Positions 37,378 through 46,181 of a stretch of 64,000 bases of DNA are shown in pieces. A program made the translations under genes and the position numbers. The notes below the pieces were generated by a model. That model ran no database searches and was not told the DNA's origin. It was given only the letters and a program-made list of their open reading frames with translations. The DNA comes from Burkholderia sp. NRF60-BP8. Lineage in GTDB: Bacteria > Pseudomonadota > Gammaproteobacteria > Burkholderiales > Burkholderiaceae. Where the stretch lies: assembly GCF_001522585.2 (NCBI RefSeq), contig NZ_CP013372.1:992001-1056000 (forward strand), written 5' to 3'. How positions within the stretch are numbered: position 1 is the stretch's first letter; each line of letters starts with the position of its first letter.

Positions 37378-38784
37378 ATGAGCGAAAACGGCTTCCGCGT
37401 CGAAGCGGATCTTTTAGGCAAACGAAGTATTCCGGACGCCGCCTATTACGGCGTCCACACGCTGCGCGCGAAAGAGAATTTCGACATTTCGGGCCGCACC
37501 ATTGCGTCGCTGCCGTACCTCGTGATGGCGCTCGCGGCCGTGAAGGAAGCGGCGGCCGACGCCAACTGCGAACTGGGCCTGCTGCCGCGGCCGTACCGCG
37601 ATGCGATCGCCGCCGCGTGCGTCGAGATCCGCGAAGGGCGGCTGCACGACCAGTTCGTCGTCGACGTCATCCAGGGCGGCGCCGGCACGTCGACCAACAT
37701 GAACGCGAACGAGGTGATCTGCAACCGCGCGCTCGAAATCATGGGGCACGCGCGCGGGCAGTACGAATATCTGCATCCGAACGAGCACGTCAATCTCGCG
37801 CAGAGCACCAACGACGTGTATCCGACCGCGATCCGGATCGCGACGTGCTTCGCGGTCGAACATCTGCTCGAAGCGATGGCGCGGCTGCGCGATGCGTTCG
37901 CGGAGCGGGCCGATGCGTTCGCCGGTTTGCTCAAGCTCGGCCGCACCCAGTTGCAGGACGCGGTGCCGATGACGCTCGGCCAGGAATTCTCGACCTACGC
38001 GGTCATGCTGACGGAAGACATCGCGCGGCTGCAGGAGGCCGGCTGGCTGATTCGCGAGATCAACCTCGGCGCGACCGCGATCGGCACGGGCATCACCGCG
38101 CACCCGCAGTACGCGGAGAAGGCGCTGGCCGCGCTGCGCCGGATCACCGGGCTCGACCTGAGCACCGCGCCGAACCTGATCGAGGCGACGCAGGATTGCG
38201 GCGCGTTCGTCCAGGTGTCGGGCGTGCTCAAGCGGATCGCCGTCAAGCTGTCGAAGATCTGCAACGACCTGCGGCTGCTGTCGAGCGGCCCGCGCGCGGG
38301 CTTCGGCGAGATCAACCTGCCGCCGGTGCAGGCCGGCTCGTCGATCATGCCCGGCAAGGTGAATCCGGTGATCCCGGAAGTCGTCAACCAGGTCGCGTTC
38401 GAGGTGTTCGGCAACGACGTGACCATCACCTTCGCGGCCGAGGCCGGCCAGCTTCAGCTCAACGCGTTCGAACCGGTGATCGCCAGCGCGCTGTTCCGCA
38501 GCTTCAGCCACCTGACGGCCGCGTGCACGACGCTCGCGCAGCGATGCGTGAGCGGCATCACCGCGAATCCCGAGCGGCTGCGCGAGACGATGGAGCGCTC
38601 GGTCGCGCTCGCCACCGCGCTGAATCCGTACATCGGCTACAAGCGCGCAACCGCCGTGGCCGCCGAAGCGCACGAGAGCGGCAAGTCGATCCGCGAAGTC
38701 GTGCTGGCTCACGGATTGATGACCGACGCGCAACTGGACGAGGCGCTGCAGCCCGAAGCGTTGATCCGGCCGCGCGCCTACTGA
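37378..38784 (+). CDS. aspA: Aspartate ammonia-lyase
   Basis: A 468-residue member of the fumarase/aspartase superfamily. The signature loop 'GSSIMPGKVNPV' with catalytic Ser, 'GGAGTSTNMNANEVICNRA', and 'SQSTNDVYPTAIR'-like 'AQSTNDVYPTAIRIA' are present. Length agrees with bacterial aspartases; the final decision for aspartase over fumarase comes from 'GGAGTSTNMNANEV' and from the neighbouring asparaginase and permease. It converts aspartate to fumarate and ammonia. AGGAGGGCACG precedes the ATG. Confidence 0.93.
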   Translation: MSENGFRVEADLLGKRSIPDAAYYGVHTLRAKENFDISGRTIASLPYLVMALAAVKEAAADANCELGLLPRPYRDAIAAACVEIREGRLHDQFVVDVIQGGAGTSTNMNANEVICNRALEIMGHARGQYEYLHPNEHVNLAQSTNDVYPTAIRIATCFAVEHLLEAMARLRDAFAERADAFAGLLKLGRTQLQDAVPMTLGQEFSTYAVMLTEDIARLQEAGWLIREINLGATAIGTGITAHPQYAEKALAALRRITGLDLSTAPNLIEATQDCGAFVQVSGVLKRIAVKLSKICNDLRLLSSGPRAGFGEINLPPVQAGSSIMPGKVNPVIPEVVNQVAFEVFGNDVTITFAAEAGQLQLNAFEPVIASALFRSFSHLTAACTTLAQRCVSGITANPERLRETMERSVALATALNPYIGYKRATAVAAEAHESGKSIREVVLAHGLMTDAQLDEALQPEALIRPRAY

Positions 38785-38887
38785 TTCCGCCCGCGCGGCG
38801 CCGGCCGATGCCGCCGGCGGCCCGCGCGTGGCCGTTCCCCGCAGCGCCCGTCGACGGGCGCGATACATCAAGAAACGGAGACACACC

Positions 38888-40393
38888 ATGAAGCACGCCA
38901 GCGAGCGCCCGGCCGACACGGCCGGCGGCGCCGATCCCCGTCATGCCGACCGCGATGCGATGTTCGCGTCGCACGAAGCCGGCTATGAACAGAAGTTGAA
39001 GCCGCGCCACGTGCAGATGATCGCGATGGGCGGCGCGATCGGCACCGGCCTGTTCCTCGGCGCGGGCGGCCGCCTGCAGAGTGCGGGGCCCGCGCTGGCG
39101 CTCGTGTATCTCGTGTGCGGCGTGTTCGCGTTCCTGATCATGCGCGCGCTCGGCGAGCTGGTGATGCACCGGCCGACCAGCGGCAGCTTCGTGTCGTACG
39201 CACGGGAGTTCATGGGCGAGCGCGCGTCGTTCGTCGCGGGCTGGATGTACTACCTGAACTGGGCGACGACCGGCATCGTCGACATCACCGCGGTCGCGAT
39301 CTACATGAAGTACTGGGCCGTGTTCACCGACGTGCCGCAATGGGTGTTCGCGCTCGGCGCGCTCGGGATCGTGTCGGTGATGAACATGATCGGCGTGAAG
39401 GTGTTCGGCGAGATGGAGTTCTGGTTCTCGATCGTCAAGGTCGGGACGCTCGCGCTGTTCCTCGCGGTCGGCGCCGTGTTTCTCGCGAGCGGGCACCCGG
39501 TCGCCGGCCAGATGCCGGGGCTGCATCTCGTCGCGGATCACGGCGGGATCTTCCCGCACGGCATCCTGCCGGCCGTGCTGATCGTGCAGGGCGTGGTGTT
39601 CGCCTACGCGAGCATCGAGCTCGTCGGCGTCGCGGCGGGCGAGACCGCCGATGCGCGCAAGGTGTTGCCGAAGGCGATCAACAGCGTGATGTGGCGTATC
39701 GCGCTGTTCTACGTCGGCTCGGTCGTGCTGCTGACGATGCTGCTGCCGTGGACCGCGTACAGCGCGCACGAAAGCCCGTTCGTGACGTTCTTCGGCAAGC
39801 TCGGCGTGCCGTACGTCGGCACGGTGATGAACGTCGTGGTGCTGACCGCCGCGCTGTCGAGCCTGAATTCCGGCCTCTATTCGACCGGGCGCGTGCTGCG
39901 CTCGCTCGCGATGGGCGGCTCCGCGCCGCGCTTCGTGTCGCGGATGAACGCGCGCGGCGTGCCCTATGGCGGCATCCTCGTCACGGTCGCGGTCAATGCG
40001 ATCGGCGTGCCGCTGAACTACATCGTGCCGGCGCAGGCGTTCGAGATCGTGCTGAACATGGCGTCGCTCGGGATCATCACGACCTGGGGCTTCATCGTGA
40101 TGTGCCAGATCCTGTTCCGTCGCGCGGTCGATCGCGGCGAACTGAGCCCGGTGTCGTTCCGGATGCCCGGCGCGCCGTTCACGTCGTGGCTCACGCTCGG
40201 GTTCCTGGTCAGCGTGCTGGTGCTGATGGCGTTCGATTATCCGGGCGGCACGTGGACCGTCGCGATGATTCCGGTCGTCGTGCTCGCGCTGGTGGTCGGC
40301 TGGAAGCTGGCGAAGCGCGGCGCCGTGCGCGAGCAGGCGGCGGCGATGCCCGCAACGGCGCGCGCCGTTGCCGAGCCTGCGCAGAACGCGTAA
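38888..40393 (+). CDS. ansP: Amino acid permease, L-asparagine permease AnsP type
   Basis: A 501-residue transporter of the amino acid/polyamine/organocation superfamily with twelve hydrophobic segments. The consensus start 'LKPRHVQMIAMGGAIGTGLF' is that of the AAT family, and 'SFVSYAREFMGERASFVAGW' and 'ITAVAIYMKYW' resemble AnsP. It would import asparagine with protons. It follows aspA by about 100 bases on the same strand. Long hydrophilic tails at both ends are unremarkable. AnsP is the best guess; a permease for aspartate or related amino acids is possible. Confidence 0.85.
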   Translation: MKHASERPADTAGGADPRHADRDAMFASHEAGYEQKLKPRHVQMIAMGGAIGTGLFLGAGGRLQSAGPALALVYLVCGVFAFLIMRALGELVMHRPTSGSFVSYAREFMGERASFVAGWMYYLNWATTGIVDITAVAIYMKYWAVFTDVPQWVFALGALGIVSVMNMIGVKVFGEMEFWFSIVKVGTLALFLAVGAVFLASGHPVAGQMPGLHLVADHGGIFPHGILPAVLIVQGVVFAYASIELVGVAAGETADARKVLPKAINSVMWRIALFYVGSVVLLTMLLPWTAYSAHESPFVTFFGKLGVPYVGTVMNVVVLTAALSSLNSGLYSTGRVLRSLAMGGSAPRFVSRMNARGVPYGGILVTVAVNAIGVPLNYIVPAQAFEIVLNMASLGIITTWGFIVMCQILFRRAVDRGELSPVSFRMPGAPFTSWLTLGFLVSVLVLMAFDYPGGTWTVAMIPVVVLALVVGWKLAKRGAVREQAAAMPATARAVAEPAQNA

Positions 40394-40399
40394 TGCCAT

Positions 40400-40443
40400 G
40401 CACCGCAGGCGCCGGTCCGGTTGCGGGCCGGCGCCCGCGGTGC
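40400..40443. terminator. Long imperfect hairpin between convergent genes
   Basis: GCACCGCAGGCGCCGG pairs with the complement CCGGCGCCCGCGGTGC with few mismatches, around a short loop, just after the permease stop and before the esterase stop. It probably ends both transcripts. Confidence 0.6.
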
Positions 40444-40450
40444 GTCCGGT

Positions 40451-41140
40451 TCAAGTCCGGTTCAAGCCGGCGCGCTCGCCGACCCATCGGCCGAAATCGC
40501 CGGCCATCTCCGCGGTCAGCTCGTGTCCGGCCGCATACAGCCGCGTGTCGTGCGCGACACCGAGCGCGGCGAGTTTCGCATCGGCCTTGTCCGCCCACGC
40601 GGCGGGCAGCTTGTCGTCGAAGCGGCCATGCACGATCAACGCGTGCAGCGGGCGAAGCGCATCGCGCGGCGCGATCAGCGGATCGATTTCCGGCAGGATG
40701 CGCCCGCACAGCACGGCGAACGCGCTCACGTCGCCCGGCGACGTGAGGCCGACGCTCGCGCTCATGATGCCGCCCTGGCTGAAGCCGGCGATCACGGTTG
40801 CCGACGCGGGGGCCGCGCCATCCCGCGCGCGGAGCGCGTGCAGCAGCGCGATCAGTTGCACGCGGCTCGCGTCGGCACGCGCCGCATCGATTTCAGGGCC
40901 GTTCGGGCCGAAACGCACCGGAAACCATGCATGCTGATTCGGCCCGAACGTGAGCGGGCCGCGCACGAACGCGATTTCGATGCGCGGATCGATCGCGTCG
41001 GCCACGTTCAGCAGGTTGGTTTCGTTGCCGCCGACGCCGTGCAGCAGCAACAGGCGCGCGGCGGGGCGGCCGGCGGCCGGGCGCAGCCGGTACTGCAGCC
41101 CGGATTCGGGATCGGTGGTCAGCGGCAGGACGTCGGTCAT
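40451..41140 (-). CDS. Carboxylesterase/phospholipase-like hydrolase
   Basis: A 229-residue alpha/beta hydrolase of the phospholipase/carboxylesterase (YpfH-like) family. The nucleophile is in 'GFSQGGIMS', the Asp in 'HGRFDDKLP' and the His in 'AGHELTAEM'. Such proteins are cytoplasmic esterases with broad substrate range. The start MTDVLPL is used because the sequence upstream lacks family similarity; no strong binding site precedes it. No functional link to neighbours is seen. Confidence 0.88.
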   Translation of the reverse strand: MTDVLPLTTDPESGLQYRLRPAAGRPAARLLLLHGVGGNETNLLNVADAIDPRIEIAFVRGPLTFGPNQHAWFPVRFGPNGPEIDAARADASRVQLIALLHALRARDGAAPASATVIAGFSQGGIMSASVGLTSPGDVSAFAVLCGRILPEIDPLIAPRDALRPLHALIVHGRFDDKLPAAWADKADAKLAALGVAHDTRLYAAGHELTAEMAGDFGRWVGERAGLNRT

Positions 41141-41397
41141 TGCGTGGGTCCGAAAAGGAACGATGCGACAGTCTAGAGCGGGCGGATCGGGAGGGGAATC
41201 GCCGGGGCGGGATTGATTGTTTCCTGGCAGGAATGAATGGGGCCACGGTGCGTTGCGGGAACGAATCGCGAGGCCATGCCGCCAGGTATGGACCAACGGC
41301 CCGGCAACCCATCGACGGTAGTCCGGTCGGACGACTCGTCATTCTCACGTGCGGTTGATAAAATAGATACATTTTGTAGATACGTGAGGGCGCGAAG

Positions 41398-41640
41398 ATG
41401 GATACGGCAAAGATCTTCAAGCATGGCGGCTCGCAGGCCGTCCGGCTGCCGAAGGATTTCCGCTTCGATACGGCCGAGGTGCGCATCCGCCGCCATGGGG
41501 CGTCCGTCATTCTTGAACCGGTGCCGCAAGACTGGGCATGGCTGACACCGCTGATCGGCCCGGTCGACGCCGATTTCGAGGCTGCCGCGACCACGCAGCC
41601 GTCCGCTCAGGAGCGTTCGGGCCTGGATGTGTTCGAATGA
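41398..41640 (+). CDS. vapB: VapB-type antitoxin
   Basis: An 80-residue protein with a swapped-hairpin AbrB-like DNA-binding N-terminus: 'TAKIFKHGGSQAVRLPKDFR'. This is the classical VapB opening. The acidic C-terminal part ('LIGPVDADFEAAATTQPSAQ') would thread into the toxin. The upstream region carries GATAAAATAGATACATTTTG with a repeated TAGATAC/TACATTT element, the probable promoter and autoregulatory site. The stop overlaps the vapC start. Confidence 0.93.
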   Translation: MDTAKIFKHGGSQAVRLPKDFRFDTAEVRIRRHGASVILEPVPQDWAWLTPLIGPVDADFEAAATTQPSAQERSGLDVFE

Positions 41641-42044
41641 AGTTCCTGCTGGACACCAACGCGGTGATCGCCATTCTCAAGGGCGAGCCGGCGATGCTGG
41701 CCCGTCTGCATGCGTGGCAGCCGGCCGATTTCGGGATTCCTGCGATCGTCGCGCATGAGCTTTATTACGGCGCGTACAAGAGCCGGCGAGCGGCAGCGAA
41801 CGTCGCGCGTGTCGACGCGCTTCAGTTCGAGGTCGTACCGTTCGACACCGAGGACGCGCAGCATGCGGGCGAAATTCGTGCACATCTGATCGCGGCCGGC
41901 GCGCCGATCGGCCCTTACGACGCGTTGATCGCAGGGCAGGTGCGCGCCCGGCATCTCGTGCTCGTCACGCACAACGTCCGCGGATTCGGGCGGGTTCCGC
42001 GGTTGCAATTCGAGGACTGGCTCGCCGAACCGAACGAAGGCTGA
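41637..42044 (+). CDS. vapC: VapC-type PIN-domain toxin
   Basis: A 135-residue PIN-domain ribonuclease. Acidic metal-binding residues are visible: D6 in 'FLLDTNAVI', E41 in 'IVAHELYYGA', and the Asp in 'IGPYDALIAGQ'; the last motif is 'VTHNVRGFGRVPRL', close to the usual VTNN-type. VapC toxins cleave tRNA or rRNA when freed from VapB. The ATGA overlap with vapB and the order antitoxin-toxin are typical of the module. Confidence 0.93.
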   Translation: MKFLLDTNAVIAILKGEPAMLARLHAWQPADFGIPAIVAHELYYGAYKSRRAAANVARVDALQFEVVPFDTEDAQHAGEIRAHLIAAGAPIGPYDALIAGQVRARHLVLVTHNVRGFGRVPRLQFEDWLAEPNEG

Positions 42045-42445
42045 GCGGCGGATCGCGCAAGGGCGACATCAACGAACCTGCGAGGCGAACGCCGCATCGA
42101 TCATAAAAAGAAACCAAAACAAACCGGCTCGCCGATAATGCGCAAACGTTTTGCCGGCATTCAATAAAACGGATTTTGCGGGGCATGAATAAAACAATGA
42201 ATATCCGCCATTACGGCGACGCATCGAGCGCCGCAGCCGCGCCGCGTATAGCGGCCGGAAGTTAACGGCAAATCTGCAAAAAACTTTAGGATTTTTCCCG
42301 CGCAATTATTCATTCCAATTTCCTCAATGAACGATTGATTTTCAGTCATCGGACGGTCATACACCTTCCCCGATAATTCGGCGCTCACATTCTTTCAATA
42401 GACCAAAGGGCGATCGAAGCCGGATCGCTGCGGGGAGCTGTACTC
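42045..42445. promoter_or_regulatory. AT-rich upstream region of the chemosensory-like operon
   Basis: About 400 bases, clearly more AT-rich than anything around it (runs such as CATAAAAAGAAACCAAAACA). I see no convincing gene. It holds GCCGATAA at 42131-42138 and CCCGATAA at 42369-42376, which match the -10 of flagellar sigma-28 promoters, but neither has TAAA at the right distance. The region probably contains the promoter of the operon and may be a target of a silencing protein. Confidence 0.5.
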
Positions 42446-44833
42446 ATGACCATCCGTCATCGCATTACGCTGCTAGTCGTCCTGACGTTCTTCGCGCTGT
42501 CCGCGATCGGCATCTATGCCGTGTACCAGACGCGCAAGAGCGCGTCCGAGGTGCGTCAGGTCACCCAGGGAATCGTGCCGAGCGCGCTCGCGTCGGCGGA
42601 TCTCGTCGCCGACGTGAAGAACATCCAGATCGCGACGATGACGCTCGTCTACGCGCCCGACGCGAACACCGCCGCGCAGGCCCGCGACGAGCTGAAGGCG
42701 AAGCAGGCCGCCCTGCGCGCCGCGCTCGACGCGCAGGCGAAATCGGCGGTCGGCCGCGCGCAGGAAGGGCTCGTCGCGCAGGCGAAGGACAGCGCCGCCA
42801 ATTATTTCGCGGCGATCGACGACACCGTGAAGATGAAGGCGGACGGCAAGGCCGAGATGGCGCAGGCCTATCTGTTCGCGAACGTCGCGCAGTATCGCGA
42901 CGAACTCGAAAGCATCGTCGACACGCTGCGCGTCGAGAAGAACCGCCAGAAGGACGACGCGATCGGCGCGCTGAACGGGATGCTCGCGACCACGGCGACC
43001 GCGATCGCGGCCGTCGCCGGCACGGTGATCGTGCTGCTGACCGCGCTCGGCCTCGTGCTGTATCGCCAGATCACGCGCCCGTTGATCGGGATGCAGACGG
43101 CGATGAGCGAGATCGCGAGGAGCCAGGATTTCACGCGCCGCGTGCCGGTGGGCCGGATGGACGAAATCGGCCATTCGATCGTCGCGTTCAACGGGATGAT
43201 CGAGAAGATCCAGGAGAACGCCGCGCAACTGAAGCAGAAGACGGCCGACATCCAGGCGATGCTGCAGAACATGCAGCAGGGCATCCTGACCGTCGTCGAA
43301 GGCGGCGTCGTGCATGCGGAGTATTCGGCGTACCTCGAAACCATCTTCGAAACGAACGACATCGCCGGCCGCGACCTGATGGCGCTCGTGTTCGACGATT
43401 CGACGATCGGCGCCGACGCGCGTTCGCAGGTCGATGCGGCCGTGCACGCGTGCCTGGGCGAAGACAGCATGAACTTCGGGTTCAACGAGCACCTGCTCGT
43501 CAACGAAGTCGCGAAGCGGATGCCGGACGGCCGCGAGAAATGGCTCGACCTGAGCTGGTCGGCGATCACCGACGAGACCGACACGGTGGTGCGCCTGATG
43601 CTGTGCGTGCGCGACGTGACCGAGATCCGCGAGCTGACCGCGCAGGCCGGCGAGCAGCAGCGGCGCCTCGAGATGATCGGCGAGATCCTGTCGATCAGCC
43701 AGGACAAGTTCCACGACTTCGTGCACAGCGCGAAGGGCTTCCTCAGCGAGAACGAGCGGATGATCCGCCAACACGAACGCGCCGATCACTCGATCGTCGC
43801 AGCGCTGTTCCGCAACATGCACACGATCAAGGGCAATGCGCGCACCTACAGCCTCCAGCATCTGACGAACATCGTCCACGAAGCGGAGCAGGCGTACGAA
43901 TCGCTGCGGCGCGCGGACAGCGGCCCCGAGTGGAACCGCGACGCGCTGATGGACGACCTGGCGCGCGTGCGCGAAGCCGTCGACCACTACGCGACGATCA
44001 ACGCGGTCACGCTCGGCCGCAGCAGCGAGCCGGCGCAAAGCGGCGCCGATTTCCTGATGGTCGAGCGCGCGCGCATCAGCGAAAGCCTGCGCGTGCTCGA
44101 CGGCGCCGATCCGGCGAATGCGTCCGACTGGCACGCGGCGCGCGATGCCGTGCGGCGCATGCTGAGCCAGCTCGGCACCCAGGGTATCGGCGAGGCGCTC
44201 GGCAGCGTGATCGAGTCGCTGCCGTCGCTCGCGGCCGAGCTCGGCAAGCCGGCGCCGGTCGTGCATATCGACAGCCACGGCCAGCGCGTGCGCAGCGAGA
44301 TCGTCGCGACGCTGAAGAACGTATTCATGCACCTGCTGCGCAATTCGATCGACCACGGGATCGAATCGTCCGACGTGCGGCGCGCGGCCGGCAAGGCGGC
44401 GTCCGGCACGATCGACATCGCGGTCGGCGTGGGCGGCGGCGAGCTGTGGTTCGTACTCGCCGACGACGGCCGCGGCCTCGCGCTCGAGCGGATTCGCGGC
44501 ATCGCGCGAGAGCGCGGCTGGATCGATGCCGACGACGCGGCGGCACTGTCCGACGAGGAAGTCGCGGAGCTGATCTTCCGGCCGGGTTTTTCGACCGCGC
44601 AGACGGTGACCGAAGTATCCGGACGCGGCGTCGGCATGGACGCGGTGCGCAATTTCCTGAAGCGCGAAGGCGGCGATATCGCGCTGCGCTTCACCGACGA
44701 TCGCGTCGGCGCGCCGTATCGCGCGTTCGAGACGATCGTGTCGCTGCCGGCGCGCTTCGCGGCGGACGGCGCCGCGCAGGGCGCGGGGCCGGCCCAGCGG
44801 GCGCGCATCGCGGATATCGGCGCAGCGGAGTGA
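42446..44833 (+). CDS. Membrane HPt/HATPase sensor kinase with MCP-like sensor region
   Basis: A 795-residue protein. Order: membrane segment (8-28), periplasmic four-helix-bundle-type domain (30-185), second membrane segment (about 186-208), HAMP (210-262), PAS-like domain (275-405), HPt domain with phospho-acceptor H459 in 'FRNMHTIKGNARTYSLQHL', and a CheA-type ATPase domain with N-box 'LLRNSIDHGIE' (N633), 'DDGRGLALERI' and 'SGRGVGMDAVRNFLKREG'. It lacks the CheW-like P5 domain and the usual DHp. It should autophosphorylate on the HPt and pass phosphate to the CheY of the operon. GGGGAGCTGTACTC is upstream. First gene of five. Confidence 0.9.
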   Translation: MTIRHRITLLVVLTFFALSAIGIYAVYQTRKSASEVRQVTQGIVPSALASADLVADVKNIQIATMTLVYAPDANTAAQARDELKAKQAALRAALDAQAKSAVGRAQEGLVAQAKDSAANYFAAIDDTVKMKADGKAEMAQAYLFANVAQYRDELESIVDTLRVEKNRQKDDAIGALNGMLATTATAIAAVAGTVIVLLTALGLVLYRQITRPLIGMQTAMSEIARSQDFTRRVPVGRMDEIGHSIVAFNGMIEKIQENAAQLKQKTADIQAMLQNMQQGILTVVEGGVVHAEYSAYLETIFETNDIAGRDLMALVFDDSTIGADARSQVDAAVHACLGEDSMNFGFNEHLLVNEVAKRMPDGREKWLDLSWSAITDETDTVVRLMLCVRDVTEIRELTAQAGEQQRRLEMIGEILSISQDKFHDFVHSAKGFLSENERMIRQHERADHSIVAALFRNMHTIKGNARTYSLQHLTNIVHEAEQAYESLRRADSGPEWNRDALMDDLARVREAVDHYATINAVTLGRSSEPAQSGADFLMVERARISESLRVLDGADPANASDWHAARDAVRRMLSQLGTQGIGEALGSVIESLPSLAAELGKPAPVVHIDSHGQRVRSEIVATLKNVFMHLLRNSIDHGIESSDVRRAAGKAASGTIDIAVGVGGGELWFVLADDGRGLALERIRGIARERGWIDADDAAALSDEEVAELIFRPGFSTAQTVTEVSGRGVGMDAVRNFLKREGGDIALRFTDDRVGAPYRAFETIVSLPARFAADGAAQGAGPAQRARIADIGAAE

Positions 44834-44837
44834 CGGC

Positions 44838-45584
44838 GTGATCGTGCAGGCGTGGATGATCCAGATGGCCGCCGCGCTGGCGGGCGGCGCGGTCGTCGCC
44901 GCGGCGGCGGCGATCGTGTTTCGCGTGATGCGCGGGCGGCACGTCGCGGCGCTGGCGCGCGAGGCCGATGGGTTGCGCGACGCGCTCGACGCCGCCCGCG
45001 CACGCGCCGAGGAAGCGGCGTCGGCGCATGCGGAAGCGGCCGACGCATGGGCGCGGCGCGAGGCGCAGCTCGAGGAGGCGCTGACACGCGAGGCATCCGC
45101 GCACGGCGCACAGCGCGACGCGTTGCAGGCGCTGTCGGCCGATCGCGCGGCGCTCGCGCAGCACGCGATGAAGATCGCGGACGAAGCCGCGCGCCTGCGC
45201 GGGCTTGCCGGCACGTTCGAGCGCTGGCACGAGCAGATGATCTCGCTGACCACGCAGAACCAGGACATGCGGACGAAGAACCAGGAGCTGTCGGCGATCG
45301 TCGCGCACGTGTCGATCGTGTCGCTGAATGCGTCGATCGAGGCCGCGCGCGCGGGCACGGCCGGGCGCGGCTTCTCGATCGTCGCGAGCGAGGTGCGCGG
45401 GCTGGCCGCGCGCTCGCAGCAATTGTCGAACAGCTATCGCGACAGCCTGAACCGCAACGATCTCGTGACGGCCGCGACGTTCCAGGACATCCAGGCCGGC
45501 GGCAAGATGATCACGGCCGCGCTCGCGACCGTCGAGACGCTGGCCGGGCAACTGCACGCGCGGATCGAAGGAGAGGCCGCGTGA
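44838..45584 (+). CDS. Minimal MCP-like signalling protein
   Basis: A 248-residue protein: one N-terminal membrane segment (5-29), a coiled coil (35-130) and a shortened MCP hairpin. The hairpin keeps 'SLNASIEAARAGTAGRGFSI' and 'VASEVRGLAARS', but the tip that normally reads QTNLLALNA is HVSIVSLNA, and the methylation helices and outer parts of the signalling domain are missing. It has no sensor domain. It may scaffold or regulate the kinase directly rather than through CheW. GTG start, four bases after the kinase stop. Second gene of the operon. Confidence 0.85.
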   Translation: MIVQAWMIQMAAALAGGAVVAAAAAIVFRVMRGRHVAALAREADGLRDALDAARARAEEAASAHAEAADAWARREAQLEEALTREASAHGAQRDALQALSADRAALAQHAMKIADEAARLRGLAGTFERWHEQMISLTTQNQDMRTKNQELSAIVAHVSIVSLNASIEAARAGTAGRGFSIVASEVRGLAARSQQLSNSYRDSLNRNDLVTAATFQDIQAGGKMITAALATVETLAGQLHARIEGEAA

Positions 45585-46159
45585 TCGGCGCGCAGGCGAG
45601 AGCCGGTTTCGAGCGGATCTTTTTCGACGCCGCGCGCACGCGGCTCGCATCCGGCGGCGCATGCGACATCCGGCCGGCCGCCGGCCACGAACATGACGCG
45701 CCCGATCGCGTGCAGGCGACGTCGCGATCGAAACCGACGGCGCCCGAGCATGTGGTCGTGCTGACGATCTCGGCGCTGCACTTCCGCCTGCTGCTCGCGC
45801 TGCGCTTCAGCGACGACGACGCGACGCGCCGCCATTTCGTCGGCGCGGCGGCAGGCGCGGGCAACCAGCGGCCGCTGACCGACGCGTTCATGGAAGCCGC
45901 GAACCTGTGTTGCGGCGCGATCAACCAGGCGCTGACCGTGCCGTTTCCCGATCTCGGGATGTCGACGCCTTACCTGCTGAGCGGCGCGAGCATCGACTAC
46001 ATGCACGCGCTCTCGCCCGATTACGTGGCCGCGTACGACCTGACGCTCGACGACGTGCGGGTCGGCGCGACGCTGTGCGTGTGCGCGAACGCGCCGGTCG
46101 ATTTCCATGTGCCGGAATCGGCCACGGTGGAAACCGGCGGCGAGCTCGAACTGTTCTGA
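45581..46159 (+). CDS. CheX-like phosphatase
   Basis: A 192-residue protein with a CheC/CheX/FliY-type domain. The phosphatase signature E-x2-N-x3-G-x2-N is in 'FMEAANLCCGAINQAL' (E105, N108, G112, N115). CheX dephosphorylates CheY in other bacteria. It ends with the tail 'TGGELELF', shared with the next gene product. The GTG start overlaps the previous stop by four bases (GTGA). Third gene of the operon. Confidence 0.85.
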   Translation: MIGAQARAGFERIFFDAARTRLASGGACDIRPAAGHEHDAPDRVQATSRSKPTAPEHVVVLTISALHFRLLLALRFSDDDATRRHFVGAAAGAGNQRPLTDAFMEAANLCCGAINQALTVPFPDLGMSTPYLLSGASIDYMHALSPDYVAAYDLTLDDVRVGATLCVCANAPVDFHVPESATVETGGELELF

Positions 46160-46181
46160 CCGACCATCAGGAATCCATCAG

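Noticed and set aside
42131..42376. Sigma-28 flagellar promoters
   Set aside because: GCCGATAA-like -10 elements exist but neither has TAAA 15 bases upstream; not called as promoters.
42473..45358. Long open frame on the minus strand opposite the kinase gene
   Set aside because: Arg/His/Ala-rich translation with no domain; a by-product of the strong third-position GC bias. The same holds for long antisense frames at 265-1425, 2088-3611, 20382-22058 and 26599-29376.
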